The notes: generated from the letters alone by a model not told the origin. Shown: positions 9,069 to 19,911, counted from the first letter of the stretch. The stretch is 64,000 bases of DNA from Acidobacteriota bacterium (GCA_016191085.1 JACPPJ010000054.1:35411-99410); one strand, 5' to 3'. Numbers and translations: made by a program.

Positions 9069-10523
9069 CTAGGAGCCCGGCTGCCGGACAGGCTGAGTTT
9101 CCGCCTGTGATGAAGAATCATATTCCTCAATCAGCTTCCAAAGGCCCGGACTGAGCGCAGGCAGATAATCCAACCATGAAAGCACGCCATCTCGTACCGG
9201 GAACTCGGGATATCGTCGTTGAACTTGATCCTCAAAATACCGACCCATCCGCGCCATCATCTTGAGGTTCTGAACTACGGTGCGTCCGATGGCATCCACT
9301 ACTTCTTCGCGATGCTTCCAGAGGTATTGCAGCACATTGAGAAGTTTCGGTTGCAGATCAGGGTCGTCCGCTTCCAGAACCAGATGTGGCTGCCCCCGCT
9401 CGCGCATGAGGTTGCGAATGCGCTCGTCCATCGTAACCCCCGCCGAGGCTACCAGGCCCGGCATGGATGTGACAATGCCGTGGTACCGGGACGAGATCAT
9501 GAGATGGCTGAAGCGCAGGATGCTCACGAGCTGGTACATATCATACTTGTCTGAGGAGAAAACCGGCAGGCCGCCTAGCTTGGCAGAAAGAGCTTGGCAG
9601 GGCGCGGTATCCAATCTCTCCATAGCGACCAGGATCGGGAATACGTCATGTTCTCTACGAAACGAGTCTACTGCGGTTGCGAATGCGATTATATACCGCT
9701 TGTACTGCGCCTCCGCTTTTGGCCCGGAGTTATGGAAATAGATCGAGCGGTAGTGGCTCTCGCGGAATGCTCCCGTCAAGCCGTACGCAAGCCCTTTGGT
9801 CAACGAAGCTCTCACGGGCCAACAAAATGGATTGATCGGACAGATAACCAGTACCGGTTGCCTGCCATCCCATCCCACGTCTGCCAGTGTTTTCGTCCCA
9901 TATTCCAGCCCGTGTGGCTCAAACGTCCAAGCCGTGTCGGTACCGAGTTCAGCAGGAACGCCCAAATCACGCAGCACTGTTCGAGACTCCTCATTACGCG
10001 TGATGACGAAAGAGTCGCGGCAATACCGTGCGCACATGGCGCTAAGAAATCCGTCCATGTGCCCGGCCTCGGCACCGTATCCAACTGACACCTTGTTCTG
10101 AGCAGAGGCTATTCCAAGCGAGCCGATCATCATCGCCGTGAGCGCGTTTGCGAATTTGCTCTTGAACATCGAGCCTTCGCAGGCCACCACCCCGTGATGC
10201 TTCTTCACTTCGCTATACAGAAAGGGCGGGAAAATATCCGGCAACTTGACCTGGGTTGCGTCGCCGAAGTAGCCCCTCGAATAATCGAAATTCTGAGTCA
10301 TCACGCTCAGGTGCACGTTTTTGGCTCCCAGTACGCGGCGCACCTGGCGCAGCATCTCTTCCACGCGGACATCCGAGCCCGTATTGCGAGTTCCGTTGTA
10401 ACCGGCAAAGAGCAGCTTGAGTTTCGTGCCCGGCGTCCAGGGTTGCCCCCCGCCCAGCATCCACTCAAGCCGCGACAGCTCGATGAGGATGCTGACCCAC
10501 ATTTCCAGCACCTCATCCATCAT
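9069..10523 (-). CDS. Polysaccharide pyruvyl transferase family protein
   Basis: A protein of about 484 residues. The N-terminal block [13 protein letters not shown] and later histidine- and glycine-rich segments ([21 protein letters not shown]) match the PS_pyruv_trans/CsaB fold, a GT-B-like family that transfers pyruvyl from phosphoenolpyruvate onto sugars as ketals. I placed the start at 10523 because ATGA there overlaps the stop of the upstream reductase gene, the same coupling style as elsewhere in this operon; an in-frame start exists ten codons upstream. A pyruvyl transferase is unexpected in an acyl-lipid operon and may act on a glycolipid headgroup. This is inferred; the acceptor is unknown. 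Confidence 0.72.
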   Translation of the reverse strand: MMDEVLEMWVSILIELSRLEWMLGGGQPWTPGTKLKLLFAGYNGTRNTGSDVRVEEMLRQVRRVLGAKNVHLSVMTQNFDYSRGYFGDATQVKLPDIFPPFLYSEVKKHHGVVACEGSMFKSKFANALTAMMIGSLGIASAQNKVSVGYGAEAGHMDGFLSAMCARYCRDSFVITRNEESRTVLRDLGVPAELGTDTAWTFEPHGLEYGTKTLADVGWDGRQPVLVICPINPFCWPVRASLTKGLAYGLTGAFRESHYRSIYFHNSGPKAEAQYKRYIIAFATAVDSFRREHDVFPILVAMERLDTAPCQALSAKLGGLPVFSSDKYDMYQLVSILRFSHLMISSRYHGIVTSMPGLVASAGVTMDERIRNLMRERGQPHLVLEADDPDLQPKLLNVLQYLWKHREEVVDAIGRTVVQNLKMMARMGRYFEDQVQRRYPEFPVRDGVLSWLDYLPALSPGLWKLIEEYDSSSQAETQPVRQPGS

Positions 10524-11653
10524 CCAACAGACCCTCCAGCCGCTTCGGGCCACGCTTGGTAGGGATAGGTGAAGTGTTGCTCCTTGCTGAATTTCAACAG
10601 GGCGTAGCTGTAGTCCGAAAACGGCGCGGGAACACGTCGCAGCTCGGACACCACTCGCGTATTGTCGAACACGGTATTCCAGACCAGGTATGGAATGAAA
10701 ACTTTCAGAAGCGACGCGACGTGTCCAACGGCGCCTCGTGTATTTGCAAGGCTGTTTGCAAGGGCCGTGAATGGTGCTTCCGCCGATGGCAGGTAGATAC
10801 GCTTGGGTTTTCGCTGGATGGCGGCAAGATTGTCTGTCAGCTCCTGAAAGGTTTGCGACCGTGTGCCGGAAGATAGGTGGTAAATGTCGTGTTGCGGCTC
10901 CTCTTTCTCATGGAGCGTGACAACCGCATCAGCGACGAAGTCCACAGGGACGATGTCGATTCGGTCGGTAGGCCGGAACGGTAGCACCGGTAATGCTGCG
11001 AGAAATACGAACGCGCGCACCATGTCGAATTGAGTCGTCTCGCCGCGCTGGCTGTCGCCCAGCACGATGCTAGGCCGGAAAATGGTTCTCGGCACGTCGG
11101 CGAGTAACTCGCGAATCATGTGCTCGCAGAACTTCTTCGTCCGGGCGTAAGGATCGTAATCGGAACGGTTCCAGTCGATCGCCTGATCTTCCTGTACTAC
11201 CTCGTTCTTCCGATGTCCTGCCACCGCGACAGTGCTCACGTGACTAAAGCGCCGCAAGCCGTGATGATCCCTGGCGCGCGAGGCTAACTGGACGACTTCT
11301 AACGTGCCGCGCAAGTTCACATTCAGGCAACTCTTTTCCGACTTGCGGTTCAGAGATGCGGCGCAGTGGATGACAGAATCGGTCGAGCTTACCAGACGCG
11401 AATAATCCGCGTCTTCCAAACCAAAACGTGAGCTGGTCAGGTCTCCGAGGAAAAGCGAGATTTGTGTTTTCAGATAATGGTGAAATCTCGGGAAGTCCAG
11501 ATGCAACTGCAGCGCGCGCCAGAGGCGCTCCTGCGCTTCCCGGAGAGTCTTGGCGCGAATCAGGAGGTTCAGCGTTCCGGTGTAATTCTCCAGGAGGCGT
11601 GCAGCAAGGTGGGCACCGATGTACCCGGTGGAACCGGTCAGGAACGTGGCCAT
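10520..11653 (-). CDS. NAD(P)-dependent thioester reductase / fatty acyl reductase (SDR)
   Basis: A 377-residue extended short-chain dehydrogenase of the male-sterility (NAD_binding_4) type. The Rossmann motif GSTGYIG is at the very N-terminus (about 7-13) and the active-site YARTK gives the YxxxK pair. I start at 11653 ([13 protein letters not shown]), overlapping the previous gene by 16 bases, because a purine-rich AGGAGAG lies upstream and because the fold starts immediately. The longer upstream reading frame is antisense-like and proline/arginine rich. Members of this family reduce acyl-CoA or acyl-ACP to aldehyde or alcohol, which would provide alkyl chains for ether or wax lipids. It is paired with a larger reductase upstream. 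Confidence 0.8.
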   Translation of the reverse strand: MATFLTGSTGYIGAHLAARLLENYTGTLNLLIRAKTLREAQERLWRALQLHLDFPRFHHYLKTQISLFLGDLTSSRFGLEDADYSRLVSSTDSVIHCAASLNRKSEKSCLNVNLRGTLEVVQLASRARDHHGLRRFSHVSTVAVAGHRKNEVVQEDQAIDWNRSDYDPYARTKKFCEHMIRELLADVPRTIFRPSIVLGDSQRGETTQFDMVRAFVFLAALPVLPFRPTDRIDIVPVDFVADAVVTLHEKEEPQHDIYHLSSGTRSQTFQELTDNLAAIQRKPKRIYLPSAEAPFTALANSLANTRGAVGHVASLLKVFIPYLVWNTVFDNTRVVSELRRVPAPFSDYSYALLKFSKEQHFTYPYQAWPEAAGGSVG

Positions 11654-14013
11654 GTCGCTAGGGGTCTCTCCTGGCCCCGCTTGCCGTTGTCGGCGCGATC
11701 GGGGACGCTCATCACCTGCAAACGAAACGGTCTGGGCGGCCGTTCCGGCAGCGGACGGCCTTCGATCAAAGGGTACGACCATTTGCGCTGTGCGGGGATA
11801 TGGATGTTGATCCAATATTCCCACCAGTCAATCGCGCATGGATTGTAAGAAAAGGCTGTTCTTTCCTCAGGCACCAAGGCCGCTGAGAGCAGTTTCACAT
11901 TCTCAGTTTCAAATACCTGCTCATTCAGAAGAATGAATGGCTCGTAAAGCTCGATCAGTTTTTCCACGCGAATCAGGCTGCGTTCGGCGCGTTCGAGTGG
12001 CGGGCGGATCATCGGCAACGGGCCCGCGGTCTTTTTCAGCGCGCGCACGATCGCCTTTTGTACGGGCGCAGACAGCTTCTTGTAACGAGCCTTGGAGACA
12101 GGTATGGTTTCAAACCGCAATCGTAGCCAGCGGTCCAGGCCGCCGCGCGCGCGAAAGTATTTCCGATGCGCCAGGCAAGTCAACTCAATGGAGCGCCGCA
12201 TATCGCATGGATTGTCGGCGGACGTCGCCAGTTGATACAGCTTTTCATGACAGCGTTGGACGAGCGCGGTGGCGATCAGCGTCATGCCGCGGCAAACCAT
12301 ATCGACGGGGATGATGTCCAGGCATTTGCGCTCGTTCGTGGGAAGCTGGCGAAAGTAGGTCCCCAGCAGATAGGAGAGCGGCGCGGAGGTGTTGATGCCC
12401 TCATTCCAACCTTCGAACGGTTGGTGAGTCGAACTTTCGACGATGGAAGGCCGCACGATCGCGATCGGCAGATCGCCGCCCAATGTCTGTATGAGCGATT
12501 CTGCAAGGCTCTTCGTAAAGGTATAAGTGTTGGGCCAGCCGAGCTCTTGTGCGCGCCGTGTTCCGGCTTTGGTCAGATGTTTCCTGAGCCACCGGATACG
12601 GTGCTTGCGAATCTGGTTCTCCAGCGTCGCCCCTGAAAGCTTCTCGCCGCCTGAGCCTTTCTTCGTTACCAGCCGCCGTAATTCCTCCGCTACAGCGGGA
12701 GTAGTGGATTTGACTTCAATCTCCTCGACCGTTTGGCGCAAGCGGCGCCACTCCGCTTCCGCACTGTAGTTTTTCTCGCCAATAGGAGTGTAGTTTGGCT
12801 GGAGATCTTCGGTGATGCGTCCGTCGCGACTGCCCACCACAAAGCACGTGGAGAGATGCATCAGCGCGGCGCGTTCGCTCTGCCGGATGAATTCGACGAG
12901 ATGGACAGCTCCGTCGACATTTGTCGCCAACGCGTCGCGGAGGTCGGGGTTAAAATCCACCAGGCCTGCGCTGTTCACCACCACATCGAGCGACCGGCCC
13001 AGGTGCTGACGGCTCTCCGCGTCCATTCCCAACCCCGGTTGCGACACGTCACCCTCAATTACTTCTATCCTTTCACTAAGGAAGCGCGGTAAATCCTCCC
13101 CGTACCGCTGATGAAGAGCGTCAAAGATGGGCGACTCTTGCACAATTTTTTCAAAGCGCCGGAGAGCACTGAGCGGTCCTTGGCGTCGAACGAGGAGATA
13201 GACTTTTCCGATCTCCGGTACGTCGGTCAGCAGATGAATCAACCAAACTTTTCCTATAAATCCAGTGACGCCGATCAGCAGGATGTTCTTGCCCGCCAGC
13301 GATTCTCGCACCGAGAGTCGTTCGACTTTGCGCTTTGAATCCCATTGCAGCACCGGTCTGGCGATATTGGCCTTCGGCCGGCGTGCAGGCATGATCGCAC
13401 CGTTTACAACGTCGGGCGACATATCCGTTCCGATGTCCCTGGCGAACTGCTCGCGCGAGATTCTGCCGTCGCTGCCGCTGCGCCGCACACCTGCAAAGAT
13501 GCCGCGAGGACGAATGACGGGGTCGAGTAGACGCCCGGTAGCCAGTCCGTCTCGAAATTCCAGCCGGTTCGCCATCAGCTTGTCTACGCCGAGATGCGCG
13601 GCCAGCGGCCTCATTACGTGAGCCAGCCCTTGGCTAACCAACACAACATTCGGATCAGCGGCCATATACTCCCGAAGCTTTTCCATGCCGCCAGGTTTTA
13701 ACCGCGGTTTCAGTACATAGTGAAAATATTCTTCGCCCAGGAGATCTAGCCGGTCATGGCTGACGCCGCGCAGCAATACGTGCAGGACACGGGTAGCAAA
13801 CACGCGGTTGCAGGCATAAAGAAAAGGTCGGAAGAGCGCTAACAATCCCACGCCGCCGCGCCTCATCCAGCGTTCAAAAAAACTTTGTGCATTCCAAGTG
13901 AAAAACGCGACAGGCCGTACGGCGCTGAGGTTCAACAGACTGCCCTCGACGCGCCAGAAGGTAGCGGAAGCGTGCACAGAATCTGAGGCTTGCTCGCCAA
14001 ACGATCTTGCCAT
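11638..14013 (-). CDS. HAD-like domain fused to fatty acyl reductase
   Basis: A 791-residue two-part protein. Residues about 15-200 resemble the HAD-IB (PSPase-like) domain found beside lipid acyltransferases, with LVSQG as motif II and the [13 protein letters not shown] block. However, motif I, normally DxD, reads RVEGSL (21-26), so the nucleophile aspartate is missing. Residues about 240-640 form a male-sterility type reductase with GVTGFIG at 248-254 and the catalytic Y497/K501 pair in YTFTK. The C-terminal 150 residues match the helical tail of fatty acyl-CoA reductases. Expected reaction: reduction of long-chain acyl thioester to fatty alcohol. It is the first gene of the lipid operon, with a good promoter 61 bases upstream. 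Confidence 0.82.
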   Translation of the reverse strand: MARSFGEQASDSVHASATFWRVEGSLLNLSAVRPVAFFTWNAQSFFERWMRRGGVGLLALFRPFLYACNRVFATRVLHVLLRGVSHDRLDLLGEEYFHYVLKPRLKPGGMEKLREYMAADPNVVLVSQGLAHVMRPLAAHLGVDKLMANRLEFRDGLATGRLLDPVIRPRGIFAGVRRSGSDGRISREQFARDIGTDMSPDVVNGAIMPARRPKANIARPVLQWDSKRKVERLSVRESLAGKNILLIGVTGFIGKVWLIHLLTDVPEIGKVYLLVRRQGPLSALRRFEKIVQESPIFDALHQRYGEDLPRFLSERIEVIEGDVSQPGLGMDAESRQHLGRSLDVVVNSAGLVDFNPDLRDALATNVDGAVHLVEFIRQSERAALMHLSTCFVVGSRDGRITEDLQPNYTPIGEKNYSAEAEWRRLRQTVEEIEVKSTTPAVAEELRRLVTKKGSGGEKLSGATLENQIRKHRIRWLRKHLTKAGTRRAQELGWPNTYTFTKSLAESLIQTLGGDLPIAIVRPSIVESSTHQPFEGWNEGINTSAPLSYLLGTYFRQLPTNERKCLDIIPVDMVCRGMTLIATALVQRCHEKLYQLATSADNPCDMRRSIELTCLAHRKYFRARGGLDRWLRLRFETIPVSKARYKKLSAPVQKAIVRALKKTAGPLPMIRPPLERAERSLIRVEKLIELYEPFILLNEQVFETENVKLLSAALVPEERTAFSYNPCAIDWWEYWINIHIPAQRKWSYPLIEGRPLPERPPRPFRLQVMSVPDRADNGKRGQERPLATWPRS

Positions 14014-14073
14014 GTATGCAACTCGGAGCCGCGCTCATCGCGCTGACGCATTCGGTCCTAAGCCGAACGTAGA

Positions 14074-14102
14074 ATTTTATGCGAGCGGTAAACCCAATTC
14101 AA
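14074..14102 (-). promoter_or_regulatory. Predicted sigma-70 promoter of the lipid operon
   Basis: On the minus strand TTGAAT (14097-14102) and TAAAAT (14074-14079) are separated by exactly 17 bases, each one mismatch or so from consensus. Transcription should begin near 14067, leaving a leader of about 54 bases before the ATG at 14013. No other comparable promoter is seen within the nine genes, so this probably drives the whole unit down to 2767. Confidence 0.55.
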
Positions 14103-14148
14103 CACTCCCCGCCGCCGTAGGTTGGCGCAAGCGCCGCGAACAGGTAAG

Positions 14149-15480
14149 TTATTGATTCCAGTTTCGGGCAAAATCGCTGATGCGGCCGATCGCCTTGCGG
14201 AGAGTCTCCTCCGGCGGGAGGAATACCATTCTGAAATGTTTGGTTCCTGGCTGCTGTCCGAAACCGGAGCCGGGCACCACGATCACGCCGGTTTGCCGGA
14301 TCAGATCGGCAACGAACTCCTGGTCGGTGCGTGAAATTTCAAGTCGCGGAAACGCGTAGAATGCCGCCTGCGGAGTGAAACAACTCACGTTCGGGATGGA
14401 GGTCAGCAGCGACATGGCAAGATCGCGCCGCTTCTTGAGCTTTTCGACCATAAGCGCAATGTGGCTCTGATCGCCTTCGAGTGCCGGCCTCACCGCGAAT
14501 TGCGATGGCTGGTTGGAACACAGCCGGACTCGCAACATTTTCGCAATCGCTTCGCGATACGCGGCGACTTCCTGCTCATGTCCGGACAGAATTCCCCAGC
14601 CCGTTCGAAAACCCGGGACCAGGTAGGCCTTGGACAGTCCATTAAAAGTCACAACCGGCTGATCGGGGGCCAAAGATGCCAGCGGCACATATTCGCTCTC
14701 GTCGAACAGAAGTTTGTCGTAGATTTCATCGGAGACGGCAACCAGACCGTGCCTGGCCGCAAGATTCAGAATCTCTTTCAATAACTCTTTCCGGCAGATC
14801 GCGCCGGTTGGGTTATTGGGGTTCATCACAACAATTCCGCGAGTCCGGCTGTTAACGAGCTTCGCCATCTCCCCCACGTCGGGCTGCCAAGCGTTTGCTT
14901 CGTCCAGGTGGTAGTAAACCGGCATGCAGCCAAGCTTAGCGAGAGTGGCTTCGTACAGGGGGTATCCCGGCGCGGGAATCAGCATATTATCGCCGGGATC
15001 GAGCAGAGCAGCCATTGAGACTTCAATTCCCTCGCTAACGCCGGACGTGACAAAAATCTCCTGAATATTCCGCACGCCGCGGCTGTTCGCTTCGCGGCGG
15101 ATGGCCTCGACTGCTTCCTCAACACCGAGAGACGGCGCGTAGCCGTTGTGCCCCGCGAGCATAGCCCGGTAAGTGGCCTCGATGATGTGCCGCGGCGTTT
15201 GAAAATCGTAGAGTATCGGATCGCCGATATTTAGGCGCACAAGCTCTTTGCCCGCTGCTTTGGCCTGTTCAGCGAGCAGCATGATATCCCGAATCGCGTA
15301 CCGGATTCGGGTGGATCTCTCGGATGGTTTCAGCTCGATTGACGAGACACTTGACGCGCCATGTCGTCCGGCAACCTGTATTGGAGCTTGTTCGTTCATC
15401 ACCATCAATAATGCACCGAAACCCGGCTTCTGTAAAAGAATATCGGAGAACGCAATGTGTAACTGGGGAGCATCCATCAC
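14149..15480 (-). CDS. Class I/II PLP-dependent aminotransferase (AspC/AlaA-like)
   Basis: A fold-type I aminotransferase of up to 443 residues. The PLP-lysine is K284 in GLSKAYLVPGFRTGW, preceded by the substrate/PLP motif NPNNPTGA (220-227), DEIYD (251-255) and the TSGVSEG phosphate-binding loop near 145. The order fits the alanine/aspartate aminotransferase subgroup, typical length about 400-410. The first 25-50 residues do not look conserved and there is no clear ribosome binding site, so a start at 15399 or 15405 is also possible. It sits between the HD-GYP gene (24 bases) and the lipid operon (135 bases) on the same strand. A pathway link to the lipid genes is not supported. Confidence 0.85.
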   Translation of the reverse strand: MMDAPQLHIAFSDILLQKPGFGALLMVMNEQAPIQVAGRHGASSVSSIELKPSERSTRIRYAIRDIMLLAEQAKAAGKELVRLNIGDPILYDFQTPRHIIEATYRAMLAGHNGYAPSLGVEEAVEAIRREANSRGVRNIQEIFVTSGVSEGIEVSMAALLDPGDNMLIPAPGYPLYEATLAKLGCMPVYYHLDEANAWQPDVGEMAKLVNSRTRGIVVMNPNNPTGAICRKELLKEILNLAARHGLVAVSDEIYDKLLFDESEYVPLASLAPDQPVVTFNGLSKAYLVPGFRTGWGILSGHEQEVAAYREAIAKMLRVRLCSNQPSQFAVRPALEGDQSHIALMVEKLKKRRDLAMSLLTSIPNVSCFTPQAAFYAFPRLEISRTDQEFVADLIRQTGVIVVPGSGFGQQPGTKHFRMVFLPPEETLRKAIGRISDFARNWNQ

Positions 15481-15504
15481 GCTGGCAGCGGAACGCGAAA
15501 AGAT

Positions 15505-17229
15505 CTAAACCATGGCGGCGACCCGATTGATTCGCAACTGCCCGTTCTTGAATGCTGCGTCCAGCGCGGCGGCAGCTTGTGCGTCATACCGCTTCTCGTG
15601 AGACATGATGTGCTCGATGGCCACGGCTGGATCCATGGCGGATTGATAGGGGCGGTTAGTGGTCATGGCATCAAATGTGTCGGCAACTGCGATGATACGC
15701 GCCATCAGCGGAATCTGGTCTGCTTGCAGCCCGAAAGGATAACCTCGGCCATCCAGGGACTCATGGTGCAACTCGATTCCGGGAACCATCTCGGCCAGTT
15801 GCGCCACGCGCCGTGCTATGGTGGCGCCCTTCTGCGGGTGCTGCCGCATAATCTCGAACTCCTCCTGCGTGAGAAATCCAGGCTTCTTGAGAATCTTGTC
15901 TTCAATGCCGATCTTGCCAACATCGTGCAATAAGGCTGAGATACGGATGTTTTCGATCTCCTCCTCCGGCAATCCCATGTGCGTAGCAATCATGGCCGAG
16001 TATCGCGACACGCGTTCGGAGTGGCCGTGGGTATAGGGGTCCTTCTCGTCCACGGCCGTGGCAATCATGCGAATGGAATCGAGGAACAACTTGCGATTCC
16101 GCTCCGCCGCATCCTTCAGTTGCTGAACGTAGCGCTCCAGATCAGAGCTCATGGAGTTGAAGGTGGATGCCAGTTCGCCCATTTCCGTGCGGCTGCGCAA
16201 CTTGATCCTTCCTGAGAAGTCTCCGCGAGCGATGGCGCGGCTGGCGTCCGTCAGAATCCTGATCGGATGAACGATGCGCAGACTTAACGAGTAGGAAAGC
16301 GCCAGGGCCACGATCAACGCTATGATCCCCCAGTTAGTCGTAGCGGAGATCATTTCGCCGACCGTGGCGTAAGCGTCGCTGCGTTTCTTTTGTGCCACTA
16401 CTGCCCAGCCCAGCGACTGCACCGGACAGTAGGTGCCAACCATGGGAATGGATTCTCCTGCCACGTTCAGGTCAAAAGAACTGGTCGCCGCCGCCTTGTA
16501 GCCTCCTTGCGTGAGAAACATCTGCACGATCGGCGATCCACCCATCTCCTGGCCGAGAGAGTTGTCTTTGAGGTTGGGGCTGAGGACTAAGCGTCCCGCC
16601 CGGTCTACCACGAATGCTTCCAACCCCCGGGTGCTGCTCGATTGAAGGCGTTCCACCAGAAACTGCAGATTCACGACAATCGCCACCATGCCCTGGAACT
16701 GGTCGGCATGTATGACGGGAATCGAGCAAAGCATGGCGGGAAATTGCGTCCCCTGCTGCGAGATCAACACCGGATCGCTTTGATACTCGCGGCGCTGCTG
16801 CGACGCGGCAAAGGCTCTCTCCAGCATTTTGACCATGAAGGGATCATTTTCACCGGTGCTGTTGCCAGCCTGTATCCCCCGTCCAGTGGCGTCAAGATAG
16901 GTGACGTATACGATGTGATGGGCTGGGTTTACGAAGCGTTCCAATGCGGTGCGCAGCTCCGGGCTATTCGATATCCATTCGCCGCCAGTGAAACTGGCGT
17001 GAATGCGTAACACCCGGTCGAGCATGCTAAGAAGCTGGTGAAAGTTTTCGTGGTAAATCGAGATTTCGTCCGCGATGGAGCGCGTGGTGGTGTTCTGGAT
17101 TTCCTGCTCGTTGGTTTCCAGCGCCTGACGATTCAGGGCCAGCATCTTCAGTGAGTAGAAGAGCAGCGGCCCAACGCTCGCCAGCACTAGCACGGCCAGA
17201 ATCACGTACAGAAACCGAATTCGCTTCAT
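15505..17229 (-). CDS. HD-GYP phosphodiesterase with periplasmic Cache-like sensor and HAMP
   Basis: A 574-residue inner-membrane signalling protein. Order: transmembrane helix near 5-28, periplasmic sensor region about 40-285 (dCache-like), second transmembrane helix about 295-318, HAMP linker about 320-375, then a C-terminal HD domain. The HD domain has HSERV, HDVGKIG and HHESLDGRGYPFGL, so the GYP signature that marks cyclic-di-GMP phosphodiesterases is intact. It should lower cyclic-di-GMP, or a related dinucleotide, in response to an extracytoplasmic ligand. I favour the ATG at 17229, six bases after AAAGGA, over the one six bases upstream, which overlaps that motif. No linked target gene is evident. 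Confidence 0.88.
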   Translation of the reverse strand: MKRIRFLYVILAVLVLASVGPLLFYSLKMLALNRQALETNEQEIQNTTTRSIADEISIYHENFHQLLSMLDRVLRIHASFTGGEWISNSPELRTALERFVNPAHHIVYVTYLDATGRGIQAGNSTGENDPFMVKMLERAFAASQQRREYQSDPVLISQQGTQFPAMLCSIPVIHADQFQGMVAIVVNLQFLVERLQSSSTRGLEAFVVDRAGRLVLSPNLKDNSLGQEMGGSPIVQMFLTQGGYKAAATSSFDLNVAGESIPMVGTYCPVQSLGWAVVAQKKRSDAYATVGEMISATTNWGIIALIVALALSYSLSLRIVHPIRILTDASRAIARGDFSGRIKLRSRTEMGELASTFNSMSSDLERYVQQLKDAAERNRKLFLDSIRMIATAVDEKDPYTHGHSERVSRYSAMIATHMGLPEEEIENIRISALLHDVGKIGIEDKILKKPGFLTQEEFEIMRQHPQKGATIARRVAQLAEMVPGIELHHESLDGRGYPFGLQADQIPLMARIIAVADTFDAMTTNRPYQSAMDPAVAIEHIMSHEKRYDAQAAAALDAAFKNGQLRINRVAAMV

Positions 17230-17663
17230 GAGCATCCTTTAGGAGGAAAAGCCGCGTGGCCGCAATGCGTTGTAATTGTAGATAATTGCCGCCCCCCGCC
17301 GCAAGCGGAAAGGCCGGTTTGCATATGTTTCAGGGAGTTAGGAATATTGAACGCAATAGCGTCCGCAGCCAGAGAGCATCATGCCATCGTCGGTAATGCA
17401 TTTTGGCGGTTGCAATGTCGCGTACATTGCCGGGATTTGGGCTCCGATCTTGATTCTGCCACCAATTGCTAACGGGACGAAGCGGTGCTAGAATCGGCAC
17501 ACATTTCGCCGTAAGCCCACAGGCACGAATGTAGAGGACTCCATGTTCCATCCGTGGACGCTGGCCTCAGTGGGTTCCGCTTTAATTTCCGAATCCCTGT
17601 TCATCAATCTACCAAACGCGTCCCAAATGGAATATGACGTCCACACCCACTACGGAGAATTAC
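17230..17663. other. Divergent intergenic region
   Basis: About 430 bases between the divergently oriented HD-GYP and M48 protease genes. It must contain promoters for both, but I see no convincing -35/-10 pair, inverted repeat or RNA gene. Short open frames here lack ribosome binding sites. Confidence 0.4.
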
Positions 17664-18992
17664 ATGCACCTGACCCGATTCCTGCTCACAACTGTTTTGG
17701 TGATCTATTCCGTCAGTGTTCCGCTTGCACACAGCCAATCCATGCCAGCAACCGCACAGACCGACTTCTACTTTGCTCATATTACTGACGGCGGCAGCGA
17801 CGATGAAAAATGGACCACGCAGATTCGGTTTGTAAACTCAAATCCGTTTGCGGTCAGTGGCAATTTGCAGTTTTATTCTCAGGATGGGACTCCGCTGCTT
17901 GTGGATCTGGGTGGAGGGTCCTTCAGTTCATTCGGTGAGCCGGTGCCTGCTTTCGGCTCCCTGCTTCTCGAAACAAAAGGTACTTCCCCAGTTCTTAGGA
18001 CCGGATTCGCAAAGGGAACGTTTGACGCGCCCGTCCAGGCTACGGCCGAATTTCGGCTGTGGAAAAACGGCCGTTTCGGTACTGGCGTCAGCGTAGATGG
18101 TATTTCACCCAACACACAGTTTGTCACTTTCGCCGACTCATCGAGTGGGATAGCAGTGGCAAACCCCAATAGCTCTGCCGTCTCTTGTACAGTCCAATTC
18201 TTAAACGCTAGCGGGTTTATCGTCAAAAAGGACAGCATTTCGTTGGGTCCGCTGAATCAAACCGCATTTGTTCTTGGGTCGCGCTTCGCTTTGCCGGACA
18301 ACTCCACCGGCTCTGCGTACGTCGGTTGTTCACAACCTGTCGCTAGCCTCGCCATTGCGGGAAATAAGAATGGAATAACGGGTTCAATGCCGAGTGGTGC
18401 GTTTGCGGTTCCCAGTAATCAGCAAGCAAGAATCCAAAGGCTTTTTAAGCACCTCGTCAAAGTATTGAACGCTGTTCCGAATAATGAGCTTTCCGTTGGC
18501 CAAGTCAATCTGCGAATCGGTAGTTCACTAATCTTGAACGCTTCCGCAATTACATCCAGCAACCTGGTATTTGTTGAACTTGCTGTCGCGGAACTGTTGG
18601 CAGATTCCGATAGCGAATTGGCATACGTTATCGCACACGAACTCGGCCATATTTTCCAGGCGTCAAAAGGTCTCCAGTTCTATGCTTCCAACCGGGAGCT
18701 TGATGCGGACAGATTTGCCGTTGTAGCTGCTCTCTGGGCTGGGTATGACCCATATGCGGGAGCAGGTGCATTGGGCAAGCTGGCAATGGTGACGGTTAAT
18801 ACCAGCATTAACGCACAACTTTTCGACAATCTCACTGATCCACATACTTCCTTCTCAAATCGAATGGGGAGCATGTACAGCTTGATTGTTTCTGCGTGCT
18901 CATCTCCCGATTGGGATGCGTTTTGTTCCAGTACTCGGAACACATTGCATCCTCACATGCCGACACCGCTCGGCGTATCTGCAACGCAGTGA
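17664..18992 (+). CDS. Secreted M48-family metalloprotease
   Basis: A 442-residue exported protein. I use the ATG at 17664, preceded by GGAGAATTAC, which begins directly with a signal peptide (hydrophobic core 5-20, cleavage near HSQS). Residues about 30-240 form a beta-rich region resembling Ig-like domains of secreted acidobacterial proteins (phrases such as IRFVNSNP and ATAEFRLW). The C-terminal third holds the zinc protease: HELGH with H325, E326 and H329, and the third ligand E345 in NRELDADRF, as in M48 peptidases. M48 enzymes process or degrade envelope proteins; here the domain lacks membrane helices, so it is probably periplasmic or extracellular. It is monocistronic in appearance. 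Confidence 0.83.
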   Translation: MHLTRFLLTTVLVIYSVSVPLAHSQSMPATAQTDFYFAHITDGGSDDEKWTTQIRFVNSNPFAVSGNLQFYSQDGTPLLVDLGGGSFSSFGEPVPAFGSLLLETKGTSPVLRTGFAKGTFDAPVQATAEFRLWKNGRFGTGVSVDGISPNTQFVTFADSSSGIAVANPNSSAVSCTVQFLNASGFIVKKDSISLGPLNQTAFVLGSRFALPDNSTGSAYVGCSQPVASLAIAGNKNGITGSMPSGAFAVPSNQQARIQRLFKHLVKVLNAVPNNELSVGQVNLRIGSSLILNASAITSSNLVFVELAVAELLADSDSELAYVIAHELGHIFQASKGLQFYASNRELDADRFAVVAALWAGYDPYAGAGALGKLAMVTVNTSINAQLFDNLTDPHTSFSNRMGSMYSLIVSACSSPDWDAFCSSTRNTLHPHMPTPLGVSATQ

Positions 18993-19104
18993 GGTGGCAC
19001 ACTTCAGTCGTGTCCACATTCGCCAGCACTCCCGTGCTACAATGCTAGGTTTTCACGGGATGCGATGTTGCGCCCGGATCATAGGGAAAACCGAGGCATA
19101 GCGA

Positions 19105-19731
19105 ATGATCTCAGCGGGTCTGACTGGTGGTATTGGATGTGGCAAATCCACAGTGGCGGCTTTATTCGGAGCGTTGGGGGCCGTCACCTTGAATTCCGAT
19201 GAAATCGGCCGGCGCATGATGCAGCCGGGGCACGTGGTATACGACCGCATCGTCAGCGGCTTTGGGCCTGAGGTGGTGGACGCGAAGGGCCAACTTGATC
19301 GCGCCAAGCTGGCTGACATTGTCTTCAATGACATGGAGAAGCTGAAACACCTGAATGCCATCGTCCATGCGCCGGTTCTGCGCGAAATTGACAGACAGAT
19401 TCAACTTACTCGTCAAACCAATCCCGACGCCGTGATCCTCGTGGAATCAGCGGTGCTGTTCGAGGCCGGCCAGACGCGCCGCTTTGACAAAATGATCGTG
19501 GTTTGGTGCACGCCAGAGCAACAGATGCAGAGGTGCCTGGTGAATTTCAAGATCCCCGCCGAGGCGATCCAACGGCGCATGGCCGCCCAGATACCGCCGG
19601 ATGAGAAAAAGCGCCGCGCTGATTATGTGATCGACACCTCTACGCCCCTCATCGAGACGGAACAGCAGGTAAGAGAAGTCTACGGAGCTCTTCAGGAGCT
19701 TGCCGCCGCACATAGCAAGTCCGTGCGGTGA
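19105..19731 (+). CDS. coaE: Dephospho-CoA kinase
   Basis: A 208-residue kinase of the last step of coenzyme A synthesis, phosphorylating the 3'-hydroxyl of dephospho-CoA with ATP in the cytoplasm. The Walker A loop GGIGCGKST is at 8-16, the dephospho-CoA-binding NSDEIGR is at 30-36, and the lid region with basic residues (QRRMAAQIPPDEKK) and the terminal ADYVIDTS motif are all in place. The length is typical. It stands alone between the M48 protease and a small zinc-motif protein. Confidence 0.95.
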   Translation: MISAGLTGGIGCGKSTVAALFGALGAVTLNSDEIGRRMMQPGHVVYDRIVSGFGPEVVDAKGQLDRAKLADIVFNDMEKLKHLNAIVHAPVLREIDRQIQLTRQTNPDAVILVESAVLFEAGQTRRFDKMIVVWCTPEQQMQRCLVNFKIPAEAIQRRMAAQIPPDEKKRRADYVIDTSTPLIETEQQVREVYGALQELAAAHSKSVR

Positions 19732-19911
19732 ACACTTTCGAAGCGGTACAGAACCGAAAAAAAGCTCGACACCCTAGAGAGCACGCTTCAGCCAGCCAGA
19801 ACGAACAAGCGGTCGGCGTAGCTCGGTAGTTATATCCCGGTGGGCCTACCAAGTCGAAAAAATCACTGCAGGCTGACCCGGCTGCACCATCTACGGGCAG
19901 GTAAAAAGTTC

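Noticed and set aside
17543..17788. 81-codon plus-strand frame overlapping the start of the M48 protease
   Set aside because: Overlaps the well-supported signal peptide in another frame and has no ribosome site.
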